DNA of 64,000 nt from Geobacter sp. UBA6151 (GCA_002423105.1 DIUT01000027.1:145676-209675); one strand, 5' to 3'; numbered from the stretch's first letter, positions 1-8,773 are shown. Translations and numbers: made by a program. Notes: generated by a model not told the origin, from the sequence alone.

Positions 1-2777
1 CCGGCGCCGAGTCGCCGGTCTCCCTGCCCACCGGATTGATTCTGGCTCTGATCCTCTCAATTTTCGGCGTCATCTTTGGCACCCGCACCCTCTCGTCCAC
101 GGAACGCCATGAAGGGCTGATAGCTGCGGTGGCCTTTGAATCGGTGGTAAAACTGATTAGCCTGATGGGGGTGGGGATATTTGTCACCTATGTTCTGTTT
201 GACGGTTTTGAAGACATCTTCAACCGTTTCCGTTTACAGGATCCAGACCATTTCTACCGCCTTTTCACCCTGGACACCAGCGTGGGGACACCCAGCATTC
301 CATCCGCCACCATGCTGATGCTTTCCATGGGGGCCATCATGCTCCTGCCCCGCCAGTTTCATGTCATGGTGGTGGAAAATGCCGATATTTCCCATGTAAA
401 AAAAGCGATGTGGATGTTTCCGACGTACCTGTTCCTGATCAACATCTTCATCATGCCGATCGCCCTGGGCGGGGTGCTGCTGACCGGCGGCACCCAAGGA
501 GCAGATTATTTTGTCATTAGTCTGCCCTTGGCAGCGGGGAACGAACCGGTTGCCCTCCTGGCTTTCCTTGGGGGATTATCAGCGGCAGCAGGCATGGTGA
601 TGGTTGAATCCGTAGCAATCTCAACCATGCTGCTGAATCACCTGTTCATGCCGCTGATCATCAGGGTGAAGCCCAAACCCTGGTTCCCTCTGCTGTTGAT
701 CAACCTTAAACGCGTTTCCATCTTTCTGGTTGTTTTTCTTGGATATTTTTACTACCGCGTGGTGGGTGACTCCTTCATGCTGGTCAATATGGGATTAATT
801 TCATTTTCCGCTGCCATGCAGTTTCTTCCTGCGCTTTTGGGAGGAGTCTACTGGCGACGCGGCAACAAAACCGGCGCGATCTTTGGCATGTTTCTGGGAT
901 TTCTGGTCTGGGGATACACCTTGCTGTTTCCTTCCTTTGTCACGGCAAGCGGCGACCTGACGCTTCTGTTGAAAGGTCCATGGGACTTTCCCCTGCTGCG
1001 TCCCACGGCTCTTTTCGGTCTGACCGGCATGGATATGTGGAGCCATTCCCTGTTCTGGAGCATGCTGTTCAATATCGGCGGCTATCTGGTCTGTTCGCTG
1101 ACCTTCAGCCAGAGCGAAGTTGAAAAGGATCAGGTCAGACGTTTCATAAACCGCTTCGAAATAGAACAACTGGAAGTGCACACCGATATTAAACGACTCT
1201 CCAAACCGGTGTCGGTACAGCAGTTTGTGGCGTTGATGGGTAAATTCATCGGCCAGCACGAAGCGCAGAAGGCAATGACAGCCTACCTGAAAGGACGGAT
1301 GATTGACGAGACGGAAAGCGTTCCGGAGTTTGAGTTGCCCACCATGAAACGCTTCGTTGAACGCACCCTTGCCGGTTCAGTGGGGGCTGCCGCAGCAGGG
1401 GCCATTATGGACAGCTATCTGTCGGACATGGGCAGCCGGATGGAATCGGTGTACGACATTTTCAGCACAGTCCGTGCTTCCTTAAGCCAGAGCCGGGAGG
1501 CGCTCTATGTCCGCCTGAAGGCATCGGAGATTATCAACCGTACCCTTGACCTGCAGACCATTATGGATGAACTGCTGCAACTGCTGTTGAAAGAGTTCAG
1601 GCTTGACTGTGCGCTGATCCAGCTGCGCAAGAACAGCGACCATCCCTTACAGGTCCAGAGCTATCAGGGAGCAAACCGCCGCCCCATCAGTCCAGAACAC
1701 TGGTATCTGGAAAGTGACGCCTATGTCAGAATGGCCATGGTTGATCAAAAAGCACATTTTTCCAATGACTTGAGCCTGTTAAATGAAATAATACCGGTTG
1801 AACGCACCAGGGCGGAAGGGTTTGTTTCATTCGCCCACATACCGATATACCGCGAAGGAGAAGAAAGCCTGGGGGTTCTGTCGGTCTACTCAAAGAGCAT
1901 CGTCGGCCTGTTCACCGAAGAATTCATCAGCCTGCTCACCAGCCTGTCCGGCCAGTTGGCCCAGACCGCACGTCTGGTGAGCGAAATGGAAGCCAAAGAA
2001 AAGGAGCGCCGCGAAAAGGAACAGGCTCAGCTCACCAACGCCCGTGTCATGCGTGACATGGAGATCGCCGAGCAGATTCAGATTTCTCTGCTGCCCGCAG
2101 CTCCGCCGGAACTGTTCGGCATTGATCTGGCCGGACGATGCGCACCGGCAGCCCATGTCGGCGGTGACTACTACGATTTCTTCAAACGGGATGATCACAC
2201 CCTCGACCTGCTGATAGCCGATGTCTCAGGCCACAGTGTGGGAGCCGCCCTGATCATGGCCGAGGTCCGTACCCTGCTGCGGGCCAAGACCGGCAGAATT
2301 GCAAGTCCCAGCGCCATCCTGGGAGATCTGAACAGCCAATTGTACGACGATCTGACCAGGGCCGAACTATTTATCACCATGTTTTATGCCCGCTACAACA
2401 CTGCCACCGGACGGCTGTCCTACGCCAATGCCGGACATAACCTGCCCATACTGTACCGCGACAGTGAAGCGAAGTGCATAGAACTTGACGCCGATGGTCT
2501 GGTGCTGGGTGTCCTGCCGTCCGTTGTTTTTGAAGAGAAATTCATATCACTGCAATCCGGCGACACCCTCCTGCTTTACACCGACGGCATCTCCGAAGCA
2601 GCAGAGCCGGATGGAGAATTGATGGGACTGGAGCGTATCTACCAGCATTTGGCGGCTGTCAGCGAACTGTCGTCAAACGGTATTGTCAGCTCCTTTTATG
2701 AGATGGTGCAGGACTACACCAAAAGCAGCACTTTACAGGATGACGTTTCCATGGTGGTACTGAAGGTAACAACCTGA
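1..2777 (+). CDS. Solute:sodium symporter-GAF-SpoIIE phosphatase fusion (5' end outside window)
   Basis: The reading frame is open to the left edge, so the start is missing. The first ~1.1 kb encodes about nine hydrophobic segments typical of the second half of a solute:sodium symporter (SSS) family transporter. After a ~350-bp soluble linker comes a GAF-like region (about 1500-1960) and then a PP2C-type SpoIIE/RsbU phosphatase domain (about 2040-2770) with the GGDYYDF and DVSGHSVGAAL motifs that carry metal-binding aspartates. SSS domains fused to histidine kinases are well known; here the output is a serine phosphatase. The next two genes encode a STAS protein and an RsbW-like kinase, so the natural inference is that substrate binding or transport tunes dephosphorylation of the STAS partner. 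Domain calls are firm; the signal and the target are unknown. Confidence 0.9.
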   Translation, partial: GAESPVSLPTGLILALILSIFGVIFGTRTLSSTERHEGLIAAVAFESVVKLISLMGVGIFVTYVLFDGFEDIFNRFRLQDPDHFYRLFTLDTSVGTPSIPSATMLMLSMGAIMLLPRQFHVMVVENADISHVKKAMWMFPTYLFLINIFIMPIALGGVLLTGGTQGADYFVISLPLAAGNEPVALLAFLGGLSAAAGMVMVESVAISTMLLNHLFMPLIIRVKPKPWFPLLLINLKRVSIFLVVFLGYFYYRVVGDSFMLVNMGLISFSAAMQFLPALLGGVYWRRGNKTGAIFGMFLGFLVWGYTLLFPSFVTASGDLTLLLKGPWDFPLLRPTALFGLTGMDMWSHSLFWSMLFNIGGYLVCSLTFSQSEVEKDQVRRFINRFEIEQLEVHTDIKRLSKPVSVQQFVALMGKFIGQHEAQKAMTAYLKGRMIDETESVPEFELPTMKRFVERTLAGSVGAAAAGAIMDSYLSDMGSRMESVYDIFSTVRASLSQSREALYVRLKASEIINRTLDLQTIMDELLQLLLKEFRLDCALIQLRKNSDHPLQVQSYQGANRRPISPEHWYLESDAYVRMAMVDQKAHFSNDLSLLNEIIPVERTRAEGFVSFAHIPIYREGEESLGVLSVYSKSIVGLFTEEFISLLTSLSGQLAQTARLVSEMEAKEKERREKEQAQLTNARVMRDMEIAEQIQISLLPAAPPELFGIDLAGRCAPAAHVGGDYYDFFKRDDHTLDLLIADVSGHSVGAALIMAEVRTLLRAKTGRIASPSAILGDLNSQLYDDLTRAELFITMFYARYNTATGRLSYANAGHNLPILYRDSEAKCIELDADGLVLGVLPSVVFEEKFISLQSGDTLLLYTDGISEAAEPDGELMGLERIYQHLAAVSELSSNGIVSSFYEMVQDYTKSSTLQDDVSMVVLKVTT

Positions 2778-2796
2778 AGGAGAAAGGAGTATCCGT

Positions 2797-3132
2797 ATGA
2801 ATCTCAAGCTTGAGGAAAACAATGGCAACACACTGGTACAGGTTCGTGAAGAGCGTCTGGACGCGAACAATGCTGAACTGCTGAAGCAGGAACTGTCCCG
2901 GCTGTTTGAGGAGGGTAAAAAAAGAATAGTTGTGGATCTGAAGGATGTCCGCTTCATCGACAGTTCCGGACTTGGAGCCCTGGTTTCAGGCTTCAAGAAC
3001 GCATCGTCACGCCAGGGAGTGCTCAAACTCTCCGGTCTGCAGAGCCAGGTAAAGTCCATGTTTGAACTGACCAGACTGCATCGGGTGTTCGACATTTACG
3101 CCAATGCCGACGAGGCTCTGGAATCCTTTTGA
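2797..3132 (+). CDS. STAS-domain anti-sigma factor antagonist (RsbV/SpoIIAA-like)
   Basis: A 111-residue single STAS domain, the normal length for anti-anti-sigma factors. The phosphorylation site motif DSSGLGAL lies at residues 55-62, with Ser56/Ser57 as candidate phosphoacceptor. A good ribosome site (AAGGAG) precedes the ATG, 19 bp after the phosphatase stop. In the known RsbU-V-W scheme the unphosphorylated form binds the kinase/anti-sigma partner and frees that partner's target; the flanking SpoIIE phosphatase and RsbW-like kinase are the expected reactivating and inactivating enzymes. No sigma factor gene is visible, so the regulated output may be encoded elsewhere. Confidence 0.93.
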   Translation: MNLKLEENNGNTLVQVREERLDANNAELLKQELSRLFEEGKKRIVVDLKDVRFIDSSGLGALVSGFKNASSRQGVLKLSGLQSQVKSMFELTRLHRVFDIYANADEALESF

Positions 3133-3141
3133 GGCATACCC

Positions 3142-3570
3142 ATGAACAATCAGATCGACATACAGATCAAGGTTCCCAACCAGACCCGCTATTTGAGCCT
3201 GATCGGCAACATTGGCGAAGACCTTGCCTCCCACCTGCAGGAGTATGAAGGCGACCGGGAGGCGCTGGCATATCATCTTAATCTGGTTCTGACAGAAGCG
3301 ATGGTCAACGCCATCCGTCACGCCAATGCCAATGACCCGCAGGAAGAGGTGGTCATCAGAATCACCATTTCCGACAAGGAACTGGTGATGCTGGTGTTTG
3401 ACCATGGACAGGGTTTCGATATCGGCTCCATTGCGGAGCCTGCCTGTCCAGACACGGAGCTGATAGAAGAACATGGCCGGGGACTGTTTATCATGCGCTC
3501 ATTGATGGATTCGGTGGAGTACCGCAAGGTTGACGGGGGGAATGTACTGAAAATGCGCAAGAAGTTATAA
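3142..3570 (+). CDS. RsbW-like serine kinase / anti-sigma factor (HATPase_c)
   Basis: A 142-residue stand-alone GHKL ATPase. The N box is visible as EAMVNAIRHAN (about residues 52-62), and the G1 and G2 boxes as DHGQGFD and HGRGLFIM. It lacks the His phosphoacceptor domain of a histidine kinase, so it belongs with RsbW/SpoIIAB-type kinases that phosphorylate a STAS partner. It starts 9 bp after the STAS gene and ends 3 bp before the convergent radical SAM gene. The three genes make one operon and, by family knowledge, one partner-switching module: phosphatase, antagonist, kinase. Whether it sequesters a sigma factor or another output protein cannot be read from this window. Confidence 0.9.
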   Translation: MNNQIDIQIKVPNQTRYLSLIGNIGEDLASHLQEYEGDREALAYHLNLVLTEAMVNAIRHANANDPQEEVVIRITISDKELVMLVFDHGQGFDIGSIAEPACPDTELIEEHGRGLFIMRSLMDSVEYRKVDGGNVLKMRKKL

Positions 3571-3573
3571 CAT

Positions 3574-4596
3574 CTATGGCGGATCACGATACGTCACCAG
3601 CTGTCCGCTTGACGTGCGTATCCGCCATTCCCCTTCCCCTTCCTGCCGGGCAGTTTCCTCCAGCAGCGGCACCTTGCCCTTGCCTTCCGGCAGGTCCACC
3701 ATAAAGTGGGGAATAGCCATGCCGGAGACCTGACCGCGCAGTCCTGCCACCAACTCCATTCCCCGGTGCAGCGGCGTCCGGAAGTGCGCCGTTCCCTGTA
3801 CCAGATCCATCTGATGCAGATAATAGGGGCGCACCCTGAAACGCAATAACCCGCTGAACAGCTCCTGCAAGACCGTTCCGTCATCATTGACACCCCGCAA
3901 CAGTACAGTCTGGTTTCCCAGAACGATGCCGACATCTGCCAGCAGTTTGCATGCCTGCGCCGCCTGCGGAGTCAGTTCAACGGGATGATTGAAATGGGTA
4001 TTCAGGTACAGCGGATGATGTTCCGCCAGCATCCTGCACAACTGCGGTGTAATCCGGCCCGGGTCGGTTACCGGCAGACGGCTGCCGATTCTGATGATTT
4101 CCACATGGGGAATTTTGCGCAGCCGTGTGAGCAGGGCATGCAACGTATCATGGGGCAACAGCAGGGGATCGCCGCCGGAAATCACGATATCCCGCAGCGC
4201 CGGTGTCGCCGCGATGTAGTCCAGGGCCTGGTCCGCATCAATGCTATCGATTCCACAGCCGATTGAACGCTTGCGCAAGCAGAAGCGGCAGTAGACGGCA
4301 CACTGCGTGCCGACCAGCAACACCGCACGGTCAGGATAGCGGTGAATCAGTCCCGGCACAGCGCTCAGCCGTTCTTCATGCAGCGGGTCCGGAGATTGCG
4401 CAACATCAAAAAGCTCCTGCACAGCAGGAACCGCCTGACGCCAGACCGGGTCATCGGGAGCGGTTATCAGATCGGCATAGTAACGGGAAAGGCGAAATGG
4501 AAAACGGGCTGCGACCTGCCTGCGATCATGCAGATCAATGCGGAAGACAGAAGAGAGCTCATCAAGTGAGACAGTTTCATGGCAGGGACTCGACAC
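3574..4596 (-). CDS. KamA-family radical SAM aminomutase (EpmB / lysine 2,3-aminomutase-like)
   Basis: The 340-residue protein has the radical SAM cluster motif CxxxCxxC at Cys99, Cys103 and Cys106, followed by the GGDP motif of the SAM-binding strand. Near the C terminus the PEGKGK segment aligns with the PGGGGK signature of lysine 2,3-aminomutase, so Lys308 is the likely pyridoxal-phosphate lysine. Length and the N-terminal HRYPDR-type segment match EpmB, which makes (R)-beta-lysine for modification of elongation factor P, better than the longer clostridial enzyme. No epmA or efp is present here, so the substrate assignment is tentative. The chosen GTG start sits just behind the pgsA stop (3 bp). 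Confidence 0.8.
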   Translation of the reverse strand: MSSPCHETVSLDELSSVFRIDLHDRRQVAARFPFRLSRYYADLITAPDDPVWRQAVPAVQELFDVAQSPDPLHEERLSAVPGLIHRYPDRAVLLVGTQCAVYCRFCLRKRSIGCGIDSIDADQALDYIAATPALRDIVISGGDPLLLPHDTLHALLTRLRKIPHVEIIRIGSRLPVTDPGRITPQLCRMLAEHHPLYLNTHFNHPVELTPQAAQACKLLADVGIVLGNQTVLLRGVNDDGTVLQELFSGLLRFRVRPYYLHQMDLVQGTAHFRTPLHRGMELVAGLRGQVSGMAIPHFMVDLPEGKGKVPLLEETARQEGEGEWRIRTSSGQLVTYRDPP

Positions 4597-4599
4597 AGC

Positions 4600-5187
4600 T
4601 CAGCGCACAATAACCTTGATAAACTTGACCAGATAGTCAACCCCGGACCAGACCGTCAGAGCAAGGGCAATCCAGAGAAAAAACATGCCGGCGTTATGCA
4701 TGGATACCACCAGCAGCGGATGCTCAATACCGAAGAACCAGCGGTACTCGTAGTGCAACAACAGTCCGATAATGGCCGTGATCTGGAAGATGGTCTTGTA
4801 CTTGCCCAGATCGGAGGCCTGGATCACAATCCCTTCGCTTGAAGCGATACTGCGTAAGCCGGTAATGACAATCTCCCGGGCCAGTATCACCAGCACGATC
4901 CAGGCAGGCACGCGATTGAATGGCAGCATCATCACCAGTGCAGCGGTTACCAGCAGTTTATCGGCTATGGGGTCCAGAAACTTGCCGAAGACCGTGACAA
5001 TTTCCATCCTGCGGGCCAGATACCCATCAAGCCAGTCACTGGCCGAGGCCAGGGCAAAGACTGCGGCAGCCCAGAAACCGGCCTCGCGGGTGGGAGACAG
5101 TTGGATAACCACCATCAGCGGAATACAGGCTATTCTGAACAGGGTTACGATATTGGGTGGATTAAGTATGGGAGAATGGGTCGACAT
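4600..5187 (-). CDS. pgsA: CDP-diacylglycerol--glycerol-3-phosphate 3-phosphatidyltransferase
   Basis: The enzyme makes phosphatidylglycerophosphate, the first committed step to phosphatidylglycerol and cardiolipin, in the inner membrane. The CDP-alcohol phosphotransferase signature is complete: D51, D54-G55, A58-R59, G68, D72 and D76 with the canonical spacing. Several hydrophobic segments flank it, and 195 residues is a normal length. It lies 6 bp downstream of the lytic transglycosylase gene and 3 bp upstream of the KamA-like gene, so the three are probably co-transcribed. Confidence 0.93.
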   Translation of the reverse strand: MSTHSPILNPPNIVTLFRIACIPLMVVIQLSPTREAGFWAAAVFALASASDWLDGYLARRMEIVTVFGKFLDPIADKLLVTAALVMMLPFNRVPAWIVLVILAREIVITGLRSIASSEGIVIQASDLGKYKTIFQITAIIGLLLHYEYRWFFGIEHPLLVVSMHNAGMFFLWIALALTVWSGVDYLVKFIKVIVR

Positions 5188-5193
5188 TGGCAG

Positions 5194-5820
5194 TTAGTTG
5201 GTTTGCATGTTGGCAAGCACACGGTTCACGTAGGTTCGGGTTTCCTGATAGGGAGGAATGCCGCCATAACGGGCCACCTTTGATAATCCGGCATTATAGG
5301 CGGCCAAGGCCAGAGAGACATCCCCCTTGAACGTATCCAGCAAAAATTTGAGATAGCGCACGCCGCCGTCAACATTCTGTTTCGGATCAAAGGTATTTGA
5401 CACGTTGAGGCTTTTTGCGGTGCCGGGCATCAACTGCATCAGACCGCTTGCCCCGGCACGGGAAACAGCGTGGGGATTGTAGCCGGATTCCGCCTGTATC
5501 ACTGCCCTGACCAAGGCGGGACTGACCCCGTATTTTGTAGCGCTGGCCTTGATCAGGTGCTCAAACTCCTGCGGATTAACACTGGCGGCTGTTTTGAAAC
5601 GGGTTCGCAACTGACGGTCCTTGCGCAGATCCTTGAGAAAAATCTTAAACTTCTTGTCTGTTGGAGAATCGGTAAAATGCACCACACCATCTGCGTCTTC
5701 ATAACGGTAGATGTCGGCACAGACACTATCCGACACGAACAAGCCGGTAAACAGCGTCAGTAAAAATATCACCAACACCGGAAAACCGGCAAAGTATGGG
5801 GTGCATCTCCAGAAAAACAT
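5194..5820 (-). CDS. Lytic transglycosylase with DUF4124-like N-terminal segment
   Basis: An N-terminal hydrophobic signal (about residues 9-33) is followed by a DUF4124-type motif (IYRYEDADGVVHFTD, residues 37-51) and a C-terminal SLT domain. The ESGYNP motif gives the catalytic acid Glu111, and ASGLMQLMPGTA and ALAAYNAG are the other conserved SLT boxes. Such enzymes cleave murein glycan strands with 1,6-anhydro ring formation in the periplasm. It is the first gene of the short minus-strand operon with pgsA; the 191-bp gap upstream also carries the divergent purM promoter. Confidence 0.9.
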   Translation of the reverse strand: MFFWRCTPYFAGFPVLVIFLLTLFTGLFVSDSVCADIYRYEDADGVVHFTDSPTDKKFKIFLKDLRKDRQLRTRFKTAASVNPQEFEHLIKASATKYGVSPALVRAVIQAESGYNPHAVSRAGASGLMQLMPGTAKSLNVSNTFDPKQNVDGGVRYLKFLLDTFKGDVSLALAAYNAGLSKVARYGGIPPYQETRTYVNRVLANMQTN

Positions 5821-5907
5821 AGTTCAATAAGCTCAAAAACCCCGAAAATGTCAAGAATAAAGTGGCGTTATTACAGTATCCGGACAACCGTCAGGAAGAC
5901 GTGCAGA

Positions 5908-5936
5908 TTGACATTTCTGCGGTGATTCGTTAGAAA
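5908..5936 (+). promoter_or_regulatory. Candidate sigma70 promoter of purM-purN
   Basis: A perfect TTGACA box at 5908-5913 is followed after exactly 17 bp by TAGAAA at 5931-5936 (4 of 6 to consensus). Transcription would start near 5943, about 70 bp before the purM start. No PurR-type operator or riboswitch is evident. Confidence 0.55.
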
Positions 5937-6011
5937 GATGATTCTGCAGCAGTACGAAATCGATTATAATTTCAGGCACGCAAACACGTGCATGACAAGG
6001 AGCCGATAACC

Positions 6012-7058
6012 GTGACAGAGTCCCGCGCAACATACAAGGAAGCCGGTGTCGACATAGAAGCCGGCAACAGCTTTGTCCGGAAAATCAAGCCGCTGGTAAA
6101 ATCAACCTTCCGCCCGGAAGTCATGACCGACATCGGCGGATTTGGCGGGCTGTTTTCCCTGAACACCAGCAAATACAAGAACCCGGTTCTGGTATCCGGG
6201 ACCGATGGTGTGGGCACCAAGCTCAAACTGGCCTTTCTCGCTGATCGCCATGACACGGTGGGAATTGACCTGGTGGCCATGTGTGTTAACGACATCATCG
6301 TCCAGGGGGCCGAACCGCTCTTTTTCCTCGACTATCTGGCCACCGGACGTCTCGATCCGGAAAAGGCTGCCCAGGTGGTATCCGGCATTGCCGATGGCTG
6401 CCGTCAGGCAGGCTGCGCGCTGATCGGCGGCGAAACCGCCGAGATGCCGGGTTTTTACGCTGACGGCGAATATGATATTGCCGGTTTTACCGTTGGTGTC
6501 GTGGAAAAGGACCAGATTATTGACGGAACCTCCATCAAGGAAAACAACCTGCTGATCGGTATCAGCTCCAGCGGACTGCACAGCAACGGCTACTCACTGG
6601 CCCGCAGGATCATCTTTGACCGGATGCGCTGCTCCATCAACGACCCCCTGCCCGGATTGGATGCCACCGTTGCCGAAACCCTGCTTACCCCCACCCGGAT
6701 CTATGTCAGGTCGATCATGAACCTGCTCAAGGATTTCAAGATTAATGGTATCGCCCATATTACCGGCGGCGGGTTACTGGAAAATGTCCCCCGCGTACTG
6801 CCCAGGGGTTGTATTGCCAGAATTCTCCGTGATTCCTGGGAAGCCCCCCCCATTTTCAAGCTTTTGCAGGAAGCCGGAAATGTGGAGCAGACTGAAATGT
6901 ATCGCACCTTCAACATGGGCATCGGCATGGTACTGGTGGTGCAACCAAAGGATGTGGAGGACATTATATCCCGTCTGCATGGCCTGGGTGAGAAAGCCTG
7001 GCTGATCGGTGAAATCAAAAGCACGGGCGACGCCGAGCCCTGTGTGGAGCTGGTCTGA
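6012..7058 (+). CDS. purM: Phosphoribosylformylglycinamidine cyclo-ligase (AIR synthase)
   Basis: PurM closes the imidazole ring to give aminoimidazole ribonucleotide in purine synthesis, using ATP. The sequence shows the family's typical blocks: YKEAGVDIEAGN at the N terminus, the glycine-rich VSGTDGVGTKLKLA segment, CVNDI, GGETAEMPG and the C-terminal GIGM region. The start chosen is GTG at 6012 because AAGGAG lies 9 nt upstream (5997-6002); an in-frame GTG at 5988 lacks such a site. The 348-residue product is normal for the family. Its stop overlaps the purN start (TGATG), indicating translational coupling. Confidence 0.95.
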   Translation: MTESRATYKEAGVDIEAGNSFVRKIKPLVKSTFRPEVMTDIGGFGGLFSLNTSKYKNPVLVSGTDGVGTKLKLAFLADRHDTVGIDLVAMCVNDIIVQGAEPLFFLDYLATGRLDPEKAAQVVSGIADGCRQAGCALIGGETAEMPGFYADGEYDIAGFTVGVVEKDQIIDGTSIKENNLLIGISSSGLHSNGYSLARRIIFDRMRCSINDPLPGLDATVAETLLTPTRIYVRSIMNLLKDFKINGIAHITGGGLLENVPRVLPRGCIARILRDSWEAPPIFKLLQEAGNVEQTEMYRTFNMGIGMVLVVQPKDVEDIISRLHGLGEKAWLIGEIKSTGDAEPCVELV

Positions 7059-7690
7059 TGACCGAAACGCCGGTAAACATCGCAGTTCTGGTATCTGGAA
7101 ATGGCACCAACTTTCAGGCCATTATCGACGCAATCGAAGCAGGACGCATCGCAAACGGTCGCATCGCCTGTCTGGTCAGTAACCGCCCGGACGCTTTTGC
7201 CCTGGAACGGGCAAAGCGGCACAATATCCCCGCACTCATCCTGCAGCACAACGGTTTTGCCAACCGGCAGGCCTATGACACGGCATTGGTGGCTCTGCTG
7301 CGTGAACATGGCGTGCATCTGGTGGTGCTGGCCGGTTTCATGAGAATTCTGTCCCCGGTCATGGTGGAGGCGTTTCCCAATGCCATCATGAATATCCACC
7401 CTGCGCTGCTACCGTCATTTCCAGGACTGGATGCCCAGCAGCAGGCCCTGGACTATGGCGTGCGCTACAGCGGCTGCACCGTGCATTTCGTGGACTGCGG
7501 CACCGATACCGGTCCGGTCATCCTTCAGGCTGTCGTGCCGGTACTGGCGGATGATACGGCAGAAACCCTTTCGCAACGTATCCATGGCGAAGAGCACCGC
7601 ATCTATTCCGAGGCGGTAAACCTCTTCTGCAGCGGCAGCCTTCAGGTAGTTGGCCGCAGGGTACTGATCAAACCGGCACTTTCTGCTTGA
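7058..7690 (+). CDS. purN: Phosphoribosylglycinamide formyltransferase
   Basis: PurN transfers a formyl group from 10-formyl-tetrahydrofolate to GAR. Catalytic Asn112 and His114 (NIHPALLPSFPG block) and Asp150 are present, as is the N-terminal VSGNGTNFQA phosphate-binding loop. The 210-residue length is normal. The start codon overlaps the purM stop, so purM-purN is one operon; 10-formyl-THF supply is linked to GlyA, encoded elsewhere in this window. Confidence 0.95.
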   Translation: MTETPVNIAVLVSGNGTNFQAIIDAIEAGRIANGRIACLVSNRPDAFALERAKRHNIPALILQHNGFANRQAYDTALVALLREHGVHLVVLAGFMRILSPVMVEAFPNAIMNIHPALLPSFPGLDAQQQALDYGVRYSGCTVHFVDCGTDTGPVILQAVVPVLADDTAETLSQRIHGEEHRIYSEAVNLFCSGSLQVVGRRVLIKPALSA

Positions 7691-7775
7691 CAGCCCTGAT
7701 ACCGGCATGCTAAGAATTTCGCTTCAATTTCATCATGTATCAGCATCCCTTGCTGTAATCATACGGAGGTAGCAC

Positions 7776-8039
7776 GTGGCCCATCACAAGTCGGCAATCA
7801 AGCGGATCAAGCAGAACGAAAAGCGTAATGCCCGCAACCGTCATCGCAAATCAACGCTCAAAACCTACATCAAGCGGGTTCGTGAAGCAGTGGAAAACAA
7901 GGACAAGGCAGCAGCCCTTGAGGCACTCAAGGCAGTCATTCCGGTTATCGACAAGACCGCCACCAAAGGGGTCATCCATAAATCAACGGCGTCCCGCAAC
8001 GTTTCCCGCCTGACAAAGCTGGTAAATACGCTGGGCTAG
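7776..8039 (+). CDS. rpsT: 30S ribosomal protein S20
   Basis: The 87-residue, Lys/Arg-rich protein opens with AHHKSAIKRIKQNEKR, the hallmark of S20, which binds 16S rRNA early in 30S assembly. Translation starts at GTG with GGAGGT six bases upstream; non-AUG starts are common for S20. It stands alone between purN and a strong terminator. Confidence 0.97.
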   Translation: MAHHKSAIKRIKQNEKRNARNRHRKSTLKTYIKRVREAVENKDKAAALEALKAVIPVIDKTATKGVIHKSTASRNVSRLTKLVNTLG

Positions 8040-8063
8040 CAGCAACACTCACGCATCATGCAA

Positions 8064-8099
8064 CAGGGCCACCGCTGTAAAGGGGTGGCCCTGTTTTTT
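8064..8099 (+). terminator. Rho-independent terminator of rpsT
   Basis: A perfect 10-bp stem (CAGGGCCACC at 8064-8073 with GGTGGCCCTG at 8084-8093, 10-nt loop) is followed by six T residues (8094-8099). It ends the rpsT transcript and lies between convergent genes. Confidence 0.93.
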
Positions 8100-8122
8100 C
8101 ATAACACTCTGTTTTTCGTTTA

Positions 8123-8773
8123 TCAGGAAACCGGGCGTACAAAGATCTCCCGTGCCAATGCTGCATCTATGGCAAATTCAGAGAAACCAACCCGGAAGAT
8201 GTATGACGGGAAGGACTGCACCAGCTTGATCTTGTTGCCCGGCAATACCCCCATGGCCATCAGCTTCTGCATTTTAGTGCTGTCGCCGGTCTGGATGTAG
8301 GCGATCTCCCCCTCCTGACCGGAGCGGCACTCGGTCAGCGGCACCACCCCGCGGTCCCCGGCATGGCGGGCTGCAGAACAGCATTCCCCCGCAGGAATCG
8401 GCTTGCCATGGGGACAGGTTTCAGGGTGGTTCAGCATGGTGCAGAGCTTGACGTCAACCCCCGCGTTCAACAGGTGTTCAAATTCGCAGGCCTTGTTGTC
8501 CCCCTCTTCCCCCTTGATGTTGAAGACATCCATCATGAGGCGCTCCGCCAGACGGTGACGGCGGATGGTTATGCGCCCCTGTTCCCGGCCTTCCGGCCTG
8601 AAATAAAGCATTCCCTGACGAATCTCCACCAGGGTGTTGGCGGTCAACTCCCGGCAGGCAGGATCATCGGCAGATACGCCCATCTTTTCGGGATCGTAAA
8701 ACGCGCCCCCTTCCTCCTCCACGGAAATCCACATCGCCTCAAGGATCTCTTCCGCTTTTTCAGACAGTTTCAT
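8123..8773 (-). CDS. DtxR/MntR-family metalloregulator with C-terminal FeoA domain
   Basis: This 216-residue protein joins a DtxR-like N-terminal part to an FeoA/SH3-like C-terminal part (about residues 145-216, with KLMAMGVLPGNKIKL). The DtxR metal site is recognisable: His73 in RHRLAE, and Cys96, Glu99 and His100 in CEFEH, which match DtxR Cys102, Glu105 and His106; LNHPETCPHGKPIP follows as in the family. The start is ATG 8773, with AAGGAG 8 nt upstream; a GTG at 8779 would be only 2 nt from it. Lying last in the fur-feoB operon it probably senses Fe2+ or Mn2+ and controls iron uptake, but its FeoA part may instead act as the FeoA partner of FeoB. No free-standing feoA is present here. Confidence 0.82.
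   Translation of the reverse strand: MKLSEKAEEILEAMWISVEEEGGAFYDPEKMGVSADDPACRELTANTLVEIRQGMLYFRPEGREQGRITIRRHRLAERLMMDVFNIKGEEGDNKACEFEHLLNAGVDVKLCTMLNHPETCPHGKPIPAGECCSAARHAGDRGVVPLTECRSGQEGEIAYIQTGDSTKMQKLMAMGVLPGNKIKLVQSFPSYIFRVGFSEFAIDAALAREIFVRPVS

Noticed and set aside
5988..6011. Upstream GTG as purM start
   Set aside because: The GTG at 6012 has AAGGAG at 9 nt; the upstream one has no ribosome site and adds residues not seen in PurM.
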